Below are positions 1 through 5,388 of a stretch of 7,972 nt of DNA, in pieces (within the stretch, counting starts at the first letter, position 1; the number at the start of each line of letters is the position of its first letter). The stretch lies in NCBI GenBank assembly GCA_003221435.1, contig QHRS01000081.1, positions 7,254 through 15,225 of the forward strand, given 5' to 3'. The translations under genes were made by a program, and so were the position numbers. The stretch comes from Candidatus Rokuibacteriota bacterium (GTDB taxonomy: Bacteria; Methylomirabilota; Methylomirabilia; Rokubacteriales; CSP1-6). Below the pieces are notes generated by a model that made no database searches, was not told the DNA's origin, and saw nothing but the letters and a program-made list of their open reading frames with translations.

Positions 1-260
1 GCCACATCGCTCCGCTTTCGGGCCAGCGTGAGGTCGATCTGCTCGAGGTCGGCCAGGAGCGACACCTCCTTCTTTCGCGCTTCCGCCGCCCTCTCCCGCT
101 GCTCCCGAAGCTGCTTCTGCGTCTCCTGCAGCTTGCGCTGCTCGGCCGTCACCTCGTCCTTCTTCTGCGCAACGCCCACCCCCGCGCAGCAGAGGAGCAA
201 GACGATCGCGGTGATCAACGCCGGAAGCCGCCCGGCCGAGCCGAAACCGGTCAGAATCAC
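1..260 (-). CDS. Exported coiled-coil protein, probable EnvC/PcsB-type murein hydrolase activator (N-terminal part only)
   Basis: This reading frame is open from a GTG at 260-258 to the left edge, about 86 codons, and continues outside the window. The start overlaps the ftsX stop in a GTGA arrangement, with an AAGGG ribosome-binding site six bases upstream. Residues about 13-32 are a hydrophobic signal segment (LITAIVLLLCCAGVGVAQ) with a plausible signal peptidase I site after VGVA. From about residue 33 the chain is rich in Lys, Glu, Gln, Arg and Leu in a heptad-like pattern, as in a coiled coil. In known systems FtsEX drives a periplasmic coiled-coil partner encoded nearby, such as EnvC, PcsB or RipC, which activates or performs peptidoglycan cleavage at the septum. 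The position directly after ftsX and the signal-plus-coiled-coil layout support that role. The M23 or NlpC/P60 domain that would settle the family lies outside the window, so the name is an inference. Confidence 0.75.
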   Translation of the reverse strand, partial: MILTGFGSAGRLPALITAIVLLLCCAGVGVAQKKDEVTAEQRKLQETQKQLREQRERAAEARKKEVSLLADLEQIDLTLARKRSDV

Positions 261-1144
261 GAGCGACCCTTGGCCAGCCAGCCGCCGACGGCGCCGAGTA
301 GCGCGCCGCTGCCGAGCAGCGTGACGATCGCCGTCCCGGAGAGGAAGGTCATGTGTGGGAGCCCCAGCGTGAGGCTCACGAGCGGCTCCACCCCGGGGCG
401 CGCGAGGCGGTACCCGACGATGAGCCCGAGGAGCGCGAGGATCGCGCCGAGCAGCCCCTGCCCGATGCCCTGCAGCAGGAGCGGCAGGCGGATGACGGCC
501 TCCGGGACGCCAACGAGCCGCATGATGTCCAGCTCGTCCCGGCGGGCGTACAACACGAGCGTCGTCGCGGTTGTCACCGTGAGAACCGCCGCGAGCACGA
601 GCACGCCGCCGATGCCGAGACCGATGAGCTGCAGCAGGCGCTGGAACTGGGCGAGCCGCTCCACCCACTCGGTCCCGCCCTGCACCTCGGAGACCTCGGG
701 CATCGAGGCGAGCCGCTGGATCAGCGCCCCCGTGGCGTCGGGCGTCGACGCGCTCGCGCGCGGCGTCACTTCCAGCGAGGCCGGCAGCGGATTCGGCAGC
801 ATGCCGGCGACCGCCGCCTGGGCGCCCAGCTCCCGCTTGAGCCGGCGCAGCGCCTCCGCCTTCGAGACGAACTCGATCCGCGCGACACCGCCCTCGGACC
901 GGATCCGATCCATCAGCGCGCCAACGGCCGCGGGCGCCGGTTCTTCTTTCAGGTAGACGATGACGCGGAGCTGCTCGCGCCAACGCGCGACGGCATCGCC
1001 GAGATTCGTGGAAAACACCCAGAAGCCACCGATGGTGAGGAGCGAGAGCGTGGTCAGCAGCACCGAGCTGATGGCGATCCATCCGGCGCGAACGAGATCG
1101 CGCAGGGCCTCGCCCGCGAGAAACCCGAGCACGCTAGCCGTCAT
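257..1144 (-). CDS. ftsX: Cell division ABC transporter permease-like protein FtsX
   Basis: FtsX is the inner-membrane partner of the ATPase FtsE. It passes FtsE's ATP-driven movement to a periplasmic peptidoglycan hydrolase regulator rather than transporting a substrate. The 295-residue product has the family's layout: a short cytoplasmic N-terminus, a first membrane segment at about 22-46, and a periplasmic domain at about 50-170 with the family-typical LPNPLPASLEV near 116-126. Three more membrane segments follow at about 172-199, 220-246 and 266-290. The cytoplasmic loop ARRDELDIMRLVGV (200-213) is a strong FtsX signature. I chose the ATG at 1144-1142 because it lies inside the 13-bp repeat also found at the end of ftsE, so it is the likely ancestral start. 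An in-frame GTG at 1171 would add nine residues but has no visible ribosome-binding site and lies in inserted DNA. The stop overlaps the next gene by four bases. Confidence 0.93.
   Translation of the reverse strand: MTASVLGFLAGEALRDLVRAGWIAISSVLLTTLSLLTIGGFWVFSTNLGDAVARWREQLRVIVYLKEEPAPAAVGALMDRIRSEGGVARIEFVSKAEALRRLKRELGAQAAVAGMLPNPLPASLEVTPRASASTPDATGALIQRLASMPEVSEVQGGTEWVERLAQFQRLLQLIGLGIGGVLVLAAVLTVTTATTLVLYARRDELDIMRLVGVPEAVIRLPLLLQGIGQGLLGAILALLGLIVGYRLARPGVEPLVSLTLGLPHMTFLSGTAIVTLLGSGALLGAVGGWLAKGRS
267..271 (-). promoter_or_regulatory. Ribosome-binding site of the gene downstream of ftsX
   Basis: AAGGG on the minus strand lies six bases before the GTG at 260-258, inside the last codons of ftsX. 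It supports this GTG as the start and suggests translational coupling with ftsX. Confidence 0.55.
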
Positions 1145-1146
1145 CC
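1134..1146. repeat. 13-bp direct repeat, left copy (likely target-site duplication)
   Basis: CTAGCCGTCATCC is identical to 1445-1457. Read on the minus strand it holds the start codon and first codons of ftsX (ATG ACG GCT AG). The identity stops exactly at both ends of the repeat. Confidence 0.8.
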
Positions 1147-1152
1147 GCCAAA

Positions 1153-1159
1153 TTCCGCC
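1153..1159 (-). promoter_or_regulatory. Weak Shine-Dalgarno-like site for ftsX, supplied by the inserted DNA
   Basis: The minus strand reads GGCGGAA, with eight bases before the ATG at 1144. It differs from GGAGGA by one base and lies just inside the inserted element. If it is used, the insertion replaced the translation signal that ftsX formerly had in the end of ftsE. Confidence 0.35.
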
Positions 1160-1178
1160 GATGCGGGCCACTTGATTG

Positions 1179-1190
1179 GTGCCGGTCCAA
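1179..1190 (+). repeat. Inverted repeat, left arm
   Basis: GTGCCGGTCCAA is the exact reverse complement of 1434-1445. It begins 33 bp inside the left boundary defined by the direct repeat, so it is subterminal on this side. Confidence 0.65.
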
Positions 1191-1338
1191 ATTGCGAGCC
1201 AGACGAGGCCCGAGGGAGGAGGCGACCGGAGCGTACGCGGCCTCGCGCGTTGTCTCGCTCACTGGCACCATGCCATGCGGCACGTTGAGGCTGAATGATC
1301 GCCGACGACCGAGACCCTGTCGGAGAACCCGAGTTCGA

Positions 1339-1357
1339 GCGCCGGCTTTGCCGGCGC
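1339..1357. other. Strong hairpin inside the insertion (8-bp stem, TTT loop)
   Basis: GCGCCGGC (1339-1346) pairs perfectly with GCCGGCGC (1350-1357) around a three-base loop. No T-run follows on either strand, so it is not a standard intrinsic terminator. Such palindromes are typical of REP or MITE-like repeats. Confidence 0.65.
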
Positions 1358-1378
1358 CATCGGTCCCCTGGGGGAGGC

Positions 1379-1407
1379 TCGGAGGGGGCCGCCGAGGCCC
1401 CCTTCGA
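1379..1407. other. Long hairpin inside the insertion (12-bp stem with one G-T pair)
   Basis: Bases 1379-1390 pair with 1396-1407 around a five-base loop. The inner seven pairs, GGGGGCC with GGCCCCC, are all G-C. It would form in an ftsE-ftsX transcript and could slow RNA polymerase or block 3' exonucleases. No U-tract follows in the minus-strand direction. Confidence 0.65.
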
Positions 1408-1433
1408 TGGGCAACGAAGTATGGCGAAGTAAG

Positions 1434-1445
1434 TTGGACCGGCAC
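1434..1445 (-). repeat. Inverted repeat, right arm
   Basis: TTGGACCGGCAC is the reverse complement of 1179-1190. It lies at the right end of the insert, and its last base coincides with the first base of the right direct repeat. Confidence 0.65.
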
Positions 1446-1457
1446 TAGCCGTCATCC
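1445..1457. repeat. 13-bp direct repeat, right copy (likely target-site duplication)
   Basis: CTAGCCGTCATCC is identical to 1134-1146. Read on the minus strand it holds the last codons and stop of ftsE (GAT GAC GGC TAG), so the stop is retained and FtsE is not truncated. Confidence 0.8.
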
Positions 1458-2116
1458 TTGACAAGCCGACCGCCCTGAAAGACGAGGGTCCGGCGATTGA
1501 GGCGCTCGGCGAGCGCCGCCTGGTGCGTCGCGAGCAGCACGGTGGTCCCGCGGCTCCAGATGTCCTTGAGCAGGTCGAAGATCTCGGACGCGATGCCCTC
1601 GTCCAGGTTGCCCGTCGGCTCGTCGGCCAGGAGCAGCATCGGCTCCTTGACGATCGCGCGCGCGAGCGCCGCGCGCTGGGCTTCACCCTGCGAGAGCTGC
1701 GCGGGGTACGCCTGGGCGCGCGCCGACAGCCCGACCGCCTTCAGTGCGCCGAACGCCCGCGGCGTGATCTCGGGCCGCGGCGTGCCGAGCACGCGCAGGA
1801 CGAACGCGATGTTCTCGTAGACCGTGCGTCCCGGCAGGAGCTTGGCGTCCTGGAAGACGATGCCCATCGCCCGGCGCAGCGCGGGCACCTCCGAGCGCGG
1901 GAGGGACGTGAGGTTGTAGTCGGCGACGTCGATCCGGCCTTCGGTGGGCAGCTCGTCGCGGTACAGGAGGCGGAGCAGCGTCGTCTTGCCCGCGCCGCTC
2001 GGCCCGCAGAGAACGGCGAACTCGCCCTTGCCGATCTTGAAGCTCACGTCGGATAGCGCGGGCACCTTCACCGGCCCCACGCGGAAGACCTTGGACACAC
2101 GGTGAAGCGCAATCAT
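1445..2116 (-). CDS. ftsE: Cell division ATP-binding protein FtsE
   Basis: FtsE is the cytoplasmic ATPase of the FtsEX complex, which couples ATP hydrolysis at the division septum to activation of peptidoglycan hydrolases. The 223-residue product has every ABC ATPase motif in order: Walker A GPSGAGKTT at 38-46, the Q-loop Gln89 in VFQD, the signature LSQGE at 141-145 (the more usual form is LSGGE), Walker B LLLADEP at 161-167, the D-loop GNLD at 169-172 and the switch His198. The length is normal for FtsE. The ATG is 16 bases after the gatB stop and has no strong Shine-Dalgarno sequence. A perfect TATAAT overlaps the gatB stop. The end (VKDDG, then TAG) lies inside the 13-bp repeat shared with the start of ftsX, so the stop was kept despite the insertion. 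LolD-like ATPases are the main alternative, but the FtsX neighbour makes FtsE the firm call. Confidence 0.96.
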   Translation of the reverse strand: MIALHRVSKVFRVGPVKVPALSDVSFKIGKGEFAVLCGPSGAGKTTLLRLLYRDELPTEGRIDVADYNLTSLPRSEVPALRRAMGIVFQDAKLLPGRTVYENIAFVLRVLGTPRPEITPRAFGALKAVGLSARAQAYPAQLSQGEAQRAALARAIVKEPMLLLADEPTGNLDEGIASEIFDLLKDIWSRGTTVLLATHQAALAERLNRRTLVFQGGRLVKDDG

Positions 2117-2131
2117 GAGCCCGCTGAGTCG

Positions 2132-2137
2132 ATTATA
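2132..2137 (-). promoter_or_regulatory. Perfect TATAAT -10 box before ftsE
   Basis: The minus strand reads TATAAT, overlapping the gatB stop codon (TAA at 2135-2133). Transcription would begin near A2125, leaving only about nine bases before the ftsE ATG. No convincing -35 is seen at 16-18 bp spacing, and no TGn extension precedes the box. In DNA this GC-rich an exact consensus is uncommon, so an internal promoter for ftsEX is plausible but unproven. Confidence 0.4.
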
Positions 2138-3593
2138 ACTGTGACAACTTCTCCTGCAGGAGCGAATTGACGACGCCGGGATTGGCCTTGCCCTGCGTGG
2201 CTTTCATGACGTGGCCGACCAGCGCGCCGGCGGCGGCCTTCTTGCCCCGCTTCCAGTCCAGGACGGCCTTGGGGTTGGCGGCCAGGATCTGCTCGATGAT
2301 CGCCGCGAGCGCCCCGGTGTCGGCGACCTGGATGAGGCCCTCGCGGGTCACGATCGTGTCGGCGTCCTCGCCGGAGCGGAACATCTTCTCGAAGACGTCC
2401 TTGGCGATCTTGCCGCTGATGGTGCCGCGGTCGATCAGCTGGAGCAGCCCGGCGAGGTTCTTCGCCGGGACCGGCGACGCTGCGAGCGCCTTCTCGTCGT
2501 CGGCGGGGATCTCGCGCAGCAGCTCGGACATGATCCAGTTCGACACGATCTTGGGGCGCGCGAACTCCCGCACAGCCGCCTCGTAGTAGTCCGCGAGCGC
2601 GCGGCTCTGCGTGAGCAGCAGGGCGTCGTACGCCGGCAGGGTGTACGCGCGCATGAACCGCTGGCGTCGGTCGGCCGGCAGCTCGGGCAGCCCCGCGCGG
2701 ATCTCCTCCACCCGGGCGCGATCCATCGTGAGCGGGACGAGGTCCGGCTCGGGAAAGTACCGGTAGTCGTGCGCGAACTCCTTCGAGCGCATCGAGCGGG
2801 TGTAGCCGCGGTCGGCGTCCCAGAGCCGTGTCTCCTGCACGAGGCGCTCGCCCCGGGCGAGCGCCTCGGTCTGGCGGCCGACCTCGAACTCGAGCGCGCG
2901 CTGCACGTTCCGGAACGAGTTCATGTTCTTGATCTCGACCTTGGTGCCGAATCCGGTCTCGCCCCGCTCCCGCAGCGAGATGTTGGCGTCACAGCGCAGA
3001 CTGCGCTCTTCCATGTTGCCGTCGCAGACGCCGAGGTACAGCAGGATCGCGCGGAAGGCGCGCAGGTACGCGGCCGCCTCCTCGGGGGAGCGGATGTCCG
3101 GCTCCGACACGGTCTCCATGAGCGGCACGCCCGAGCGGTTGAAGTCCACGAGGCTCGACCGCGCCGTCTCGAGGGGGCCGTCGTGGATCAGCTTGCCCAC
3201 GTCCTCCTCGAGATGCAGCCGCTGGATGCCGACGCGCCTCTCCTGGCCGTCGACCGTCACCTCGAGCCAGCCGTGCTCGGCCAGTGGCTCCTCGTACTGG
3301 CTGATCTGAAAGTTCTTCGGCATGTCGGGGTAGTAGTAGTGCTTGCGCGCGAACCGGCAGCCCGGGTTGATCGTGCAATGAAACGCGAGCGCCGTCCGCA
3401 CTCCGAACTCGATCGCCCGCCGGTTGATCACGGGCAGCGTGCCGGGCATGCCCTGGCAGATCGGACAGGTCTGGCTGTTCGGCGCGGCGCCGAACGTGGT
3501 CGGGCATCCACAGAACATCTTGGAGCGCGTGAGGAGCTGCGCGTGCACCTCGAGCCCGATGACCGTCTCGTAGTCCTTCGCCGCGCTCCTCAT
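2133..3593 (-). CDS. gatB: Aspartyl/glutamyl-tRNA amidotransferase subunit B
   Basis: GatB is the tRNA-binding and kinase subunit of GatCAB. It activates the side chain of mischarged Glu-tRNA(Gln) or Asp-tRNA(Asn) with ATP so that ammonia from GatA can amidate it. The 486-residue product begins with the hallmark GLEVHAQL (13-20), whose acidic and His residues belong to the metal/ATP site. Zinc-type cysteines follow at 28, 30, 43 and 46, then HYYYPDMPKNFQISQY (85-100), LEEDVGKLIHD, KVEIKNMNSFRNVQ (218-231) and AHDYRYFPEPDL (274-285). The C-terminal YqeY-like tail, from about 340, ends with the conserved GKANPGVVNSLL. Arg197 in NMEERSLRCDAN and Thr161 in LMETVSEPD replace what I recall as usual Gly and Ile. 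The ATG at 3593 overlaps the gatA stop (ATGA) and has GGAGG eleven bases upstream. A further 45 upstream in-frame codons overlap gatA and show no GatB homology. Confidence 0.97.
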   Translation of the reverse strand: MRSAAKDYETVIGLEVHAQLLTRSKMFCGCPTTFGAAPNSQTCPICQGMPGTLPVINRRAIEFGVRTALAFHCTINPGCRFARKHYYYPDMPKNFQISQYEEPLAEHGWLEVTVDGQERRVGIQRLHLEEDVGKLIHDGPLETARSSLVDFNRSGVPLMETVSEPDIRSPEEAAAYLRAFRAILLYLGVCDGNMEERSLRCDANISLRERGETGFGTKVEIKNMNSFRNVQRALEFEVGRQTEALARGERLVQETRLWDADRGYTRSMRSKEFAHDYRYFPEPDLVPLTMDRARVEEIRAGLPELPADRRQRFMRAYTLPAYDALLLTQSRALADYYEAAVREFARPKIVSNWIMSELLREIPADDEKALAASPVPAKNLAGLLQLIDRGTISGKIAKDVFEKMFRSGEDADTIVTREGLIQVADTGALAAIIEQILAANPKAVLDWKRGKKAAAGALVGHVMKATQGKANPGVVNSLLQEKLSQL

Positions 3594-5080
3594 CCGAGAG
3601 ACGGCCTCCGGTCCCGCCAGGGCGTGGCCTGTTCGTAGGCGGACGCCGCACGGAGCAGCGTCGCCTCGTCGAACGGCCGCCCGATGAACTGCAGGCCGAT
3701 CGGCAGCGACGCGAGGCTGAAGCCGCACCGCACGGAGAGCCCGGGGAGCCCCGCGAGGTTGACCGGAATCGTGAAGATGTCGTTCAGGTACATCGCGAGC
3801 GGGTCTTCCTTCTCTCCGAGCTTGAACGGCACGTTGGGCGTCGTCGGCGCCACGATCACGTCGACGCGCGAGAAGGCGGCCTCGAAGTCCCGGCGGACGA
3901 GGGTCCGCACCTTCTGCGCCTTGGCGTAGTAGGCCTCGTGGTACCCGGCCGAGAGCGCGTAGGTGCCGAGCATGATCCGGCGCTTGACCTCCGCGCCGAA
4001 GCCCTGCGCCCGGGTCTTCGAGTACATGTCGATCAGGTCCTTCGCGCTGGCGACGCGGCTCCCGTACTTGACGCCGTCGTAGCGCGCGAGGTTCGACGAC
4101 GCCTCGGCCGGCGCGATCAGATAGTACGCCGCGAGCGCGAAATCGGTGGTCGGCAGGGAGAGCGGCTCCGCCGTGGCGCCGAGCCGCTGCAGCACCTCGA
4201 TCGCCTCGCGCACTGCGCGCTCGACCTCGGGATCCATGCCCTCGACGAAGTACTCCTTCGGCACGCCGATGCGCAGGCCTGCGATCGGCCGGGACAGCTC
4301 CGCCGCGTAGTCCGGGACCGGAACGTCGGCCGAGGTCGAATCGAGCGGATCATGCCCGGCGATCACGCGGAGCACCAGCGCCGCGTCCGCCACGTCCTTC
4401 GTCAACGGCCCGACCTGATCGAGCGATGAGGCGAACGCGACGAGGCCGTAACGCGAGACGCGGCCGTAGGTCGGCTTCAATCCGACGGTGCCGGTGAAGG
4501 CGCCCGGCTGGCGGATCGAGCCGCCGGTGTCGCTGCCGATCGCCGCCGCCGCGAGGTCGGCGCCCACGGCCGCGGCCGACCCGCCCGATGACCCGCCCGG
4601 CACGCGCGAGAGATCCCACGGGTTCCGCGTGGCGAAGAAGGCGGAGTGCTCGGTCGACGAGCCCATCGCGAACTCGTCCATGTTGGTCTTGCCGAGAATG
4701 ACCGCACCCGCAGCCTCGAGCCGCTCGATCACCGTCGCGTCGTACGGCGGCACGAACCGCTCGAGGATCTTCGAGCCGCACGTGGTGCGCACCCCTTTCG
4801 TGCACAGCACGTCCTTCACGGCGGTCGGCACGCCATCGATTGGGCCCTTCGGCCGACCCGTGCGCCACCGCTCGTCGGCGGCCGAGGCCGCCGCGAGTGC
4901 ACGCTCCCGGGTCACCGTGATGTAGGCGCGCACCGTTGGATCGAGCGCCGTGATGCGGTCGAGATAGGCGCGGGTCGCCGCTGACGGCGTCGCCGCGCCG
5001 CTCCGAAACTTCTCGACCAGCTCGTGAGCCGTCGATTCGGTCAGGGGATTACTCACCGACAGCCCGGCGCCGCCTCGCAT
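3590..5080 (-). CDS. gatA: Aspartyl/glutamyl-tRNA amidotransferase subunit A
   Basis: GatA is the glutaminase/amidase subunit. It releases ammonia from Gln or Asn, which passes through a channel to GatB. The 496-residue chain is a full-length amidase-signature protein. The expected Ser-cisSer-Lys triad is visible as Lys89 (PTAVKDVL), Ser164 in the Gly/Ser-rich VPGGSSGGSAAAV, and Ser188 in GSDTGGSIRQP; the spacings match the well-studied Staphylococcus aureus enzyme. LKPTYGRVSRYGLVAFASSL (201-220) and GKTNMDEFAMGSS (130-142) are classic GatA segments that separate it from general amidases. The start is uncertain: the ATG at 5080 lies seven bases after the gatC stop, while an in-frame GTG at 5056 would remove eight residues and begin MSNPLTESTAHEL. 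Neither has an ideal ribosome-binding site. The stop overlaps the gatB start by four bases, implying coupled translation. Confidence 0.97.
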   Translation of the reverse strand: MRGGAGLSVSNPLTESTAHELVEKFRSGAATPSAATRAYLDRITALDPTVRAYITVTRERALAAASAADERWRTGRPKGPIDGVPTAVKDVLCTKGVRTTCGSKILERFVPPYDATVIERLEAAGAVILGKTNMDEFAMGSSTEHSAFFATRNPWDLSRVPGGSSGGSAAAVGADLAAAAIGSDTGGSIRQPGAFTGTVGLKPTYGRVSRYGLVAFASSLDQVGPLTKDVADAALVLRVIAGHDPLDSTSADVPVPDYAAELSRPIAGLRIGVPKEYFVEGMDPEVERAVREAIEVLQRLGATAEPLSLPTTDFALAAYYLIAPAEASSNLARYDGVKYGSRVASAKDLIDMYSKTRAQGFGAEVKRRIMLGTYALSAGYHEAYYAKAQKVRTLVRRDFEAAFSRVDVIVAPTTPNVPFKLGEKEDPLAMYLNDIFTIPVNLAGLPGLSVRCGFSLASLPIGLQFIGRPFDEATLLRAASAYEQATPWRDRRPSLG

Positions 5081-5087
5081 CGCTCAT

Positions 5088-5384
5088 CTAGTCCTCGATA
5101 ATGCGGGGGACGCGGAAGAACTCGCCGCTCCGATCCGGGGCGTTGGCGAGCATCTCCTCCGGCGACAGGCACGGCCGCGGCTCGTCGTCACGAAACACGT
5201 TGACCATGGGCACGGCGTGCGACGTGGGCTCGACGCCCGCCGTGTCGAGCTGGCGGAGCTTGTCGATATAGCCGAGGATCCGGTCGAGCTGCTCGCGCAT
5301 TCGCTCCCCTTCCTCGGGGGACAGCTCGAGCCGCGCCAGCCGCGCGACGTGCTCGACGTCCTGCATCTCGATCCTCCGGCTCAT
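5088..5384 (-). CDS. gatC: Aspartyl/glutamyl-tRNA amidotransferase subunit C
   Basis: GatC is the small subunit that wraps around the GatA-GatB interface and stabilises the complex. The 98-residue product has the family's pattern: VEHVARLARLELSPEE near the start, a Leu/Ile-rich helix (LDRILGYIDKLRQLD), then VEPTSHAVPMVNVFRDDEP and the C-terminal NAPDRSGEFFRVPRIIED that threads onto GatA. The length is normal. The first ATG (5384) lies four bases after the helicase stop, with GAGG eleven bases upstream. A second ATG (5366) would start at residue 7 and has a textbook GGAGG six bases upstream. I kept the longer form because MSRRIEMQDVEHV aligns well with the N-terminus of known GatC proteins. 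The order gatC-gatA-gatB is a common operon arrangement. Confidence 0.95.
   Translation of the reverse strand: MSRRIEMQDVEHVARLARLELSPEEGERMREQLDRILGYIDKLRQLDTAGVEPTSHAVPMVNVFRDDEPRPCLSPEEMLANAPDRSGEFFRVPRIIED
5373..5377 (-). promoter_or_regulatory. Ribosome-binding site favouring the internal gatC start
   Basis: GGAGG lies six bases before the ATG at 5366-5364 and inside the first codons of the longer gatC frame. It is one of the best Shine-Dalgarno matches before any start in the window, so the 92-residue form of GatC may be the main or an additional product. Confidence 0.45.
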
Positions 5385-5388
5385 GACC

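Larger units (their letters stand above)
1147..1444. mobile_element. Small non-coding MITE-like insertion between ftsE and ftsX
   Basis: These 298 bp separate two genes that normally abut or overlap. They are flanked by an exact 13-bp direct repeat (1134-1146 and 1445-1457). Deleting the insert plus one repeat copy rebuilds an 11-nt ftsE/ftsX overlap, which is what an insertion with target-site duplication would leave behind. A 12-bp inverted repeat has one arm at the right end (1434-1445) and the other 33 bp inside the left end (1179-1190). The left end also carries CCAAATT twice in direct orientation (1148-1154 and 1187-1193), perhaps transposase-binding sites. Two strong hairpins lie in the right half. 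Short frames crossing it show no recognisable protein, so it would need a transposase supplied elsewhere. A 13-bp duplication is long, but that size is known in the IS4 group. The family is undetermined. Confidence 0.7.

Noticed and set aside
1145..1171. GTG at 1171 as the primary ftsX start
   Set aside because: It lies inside the inserted DNA, has no Shine-Dalgarno sequence, and the extra residues are not needed for a normal FtsX.
353..1288. Plus-strand 311-codon open frame
   Set aside because: It is antisense to ftsX and runs into the insertion. Its composition is rich in Arg, Glu and His with no motif.
1331..1357. GTTCGAGC resembling a tRNA T-loop
   Set aside because: The flanking bases do not form a T-stem, and no acceptor, D or anticodon arm can be placed around it.
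1379..1407. Intrinsic terminator after ftsE
   Set aside because: The stem is strong, but neither strand has a T-run after it, and the next gene belongs to the same functional unit. It is kept only as a hairpin.
1141..1461. Short open frames within the ftsE-ftsX insert, both strands
   Set aside because: They run into flanking genes, have no recognisable transposase or other domain, and their composition is low-complexity Arg/Pro/Ser. The insert is treated as non-coding.
2211..3638. Plus-strand 475-codon open frame
   Set aside because: It lies antisense to gatB, which has full family motifs. The predicted protein is Arg/Leu/Val/Asp-rich with no domain, as expected for the reverse of a GC-rich gene.
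3594..3728. 45-codon N-terminal extension of gatB
   Set aside because: It overlaps gatA in another frame, lacks GatB homology, and the ATG at 3593 in the ATGA overlap gives the normal family length.
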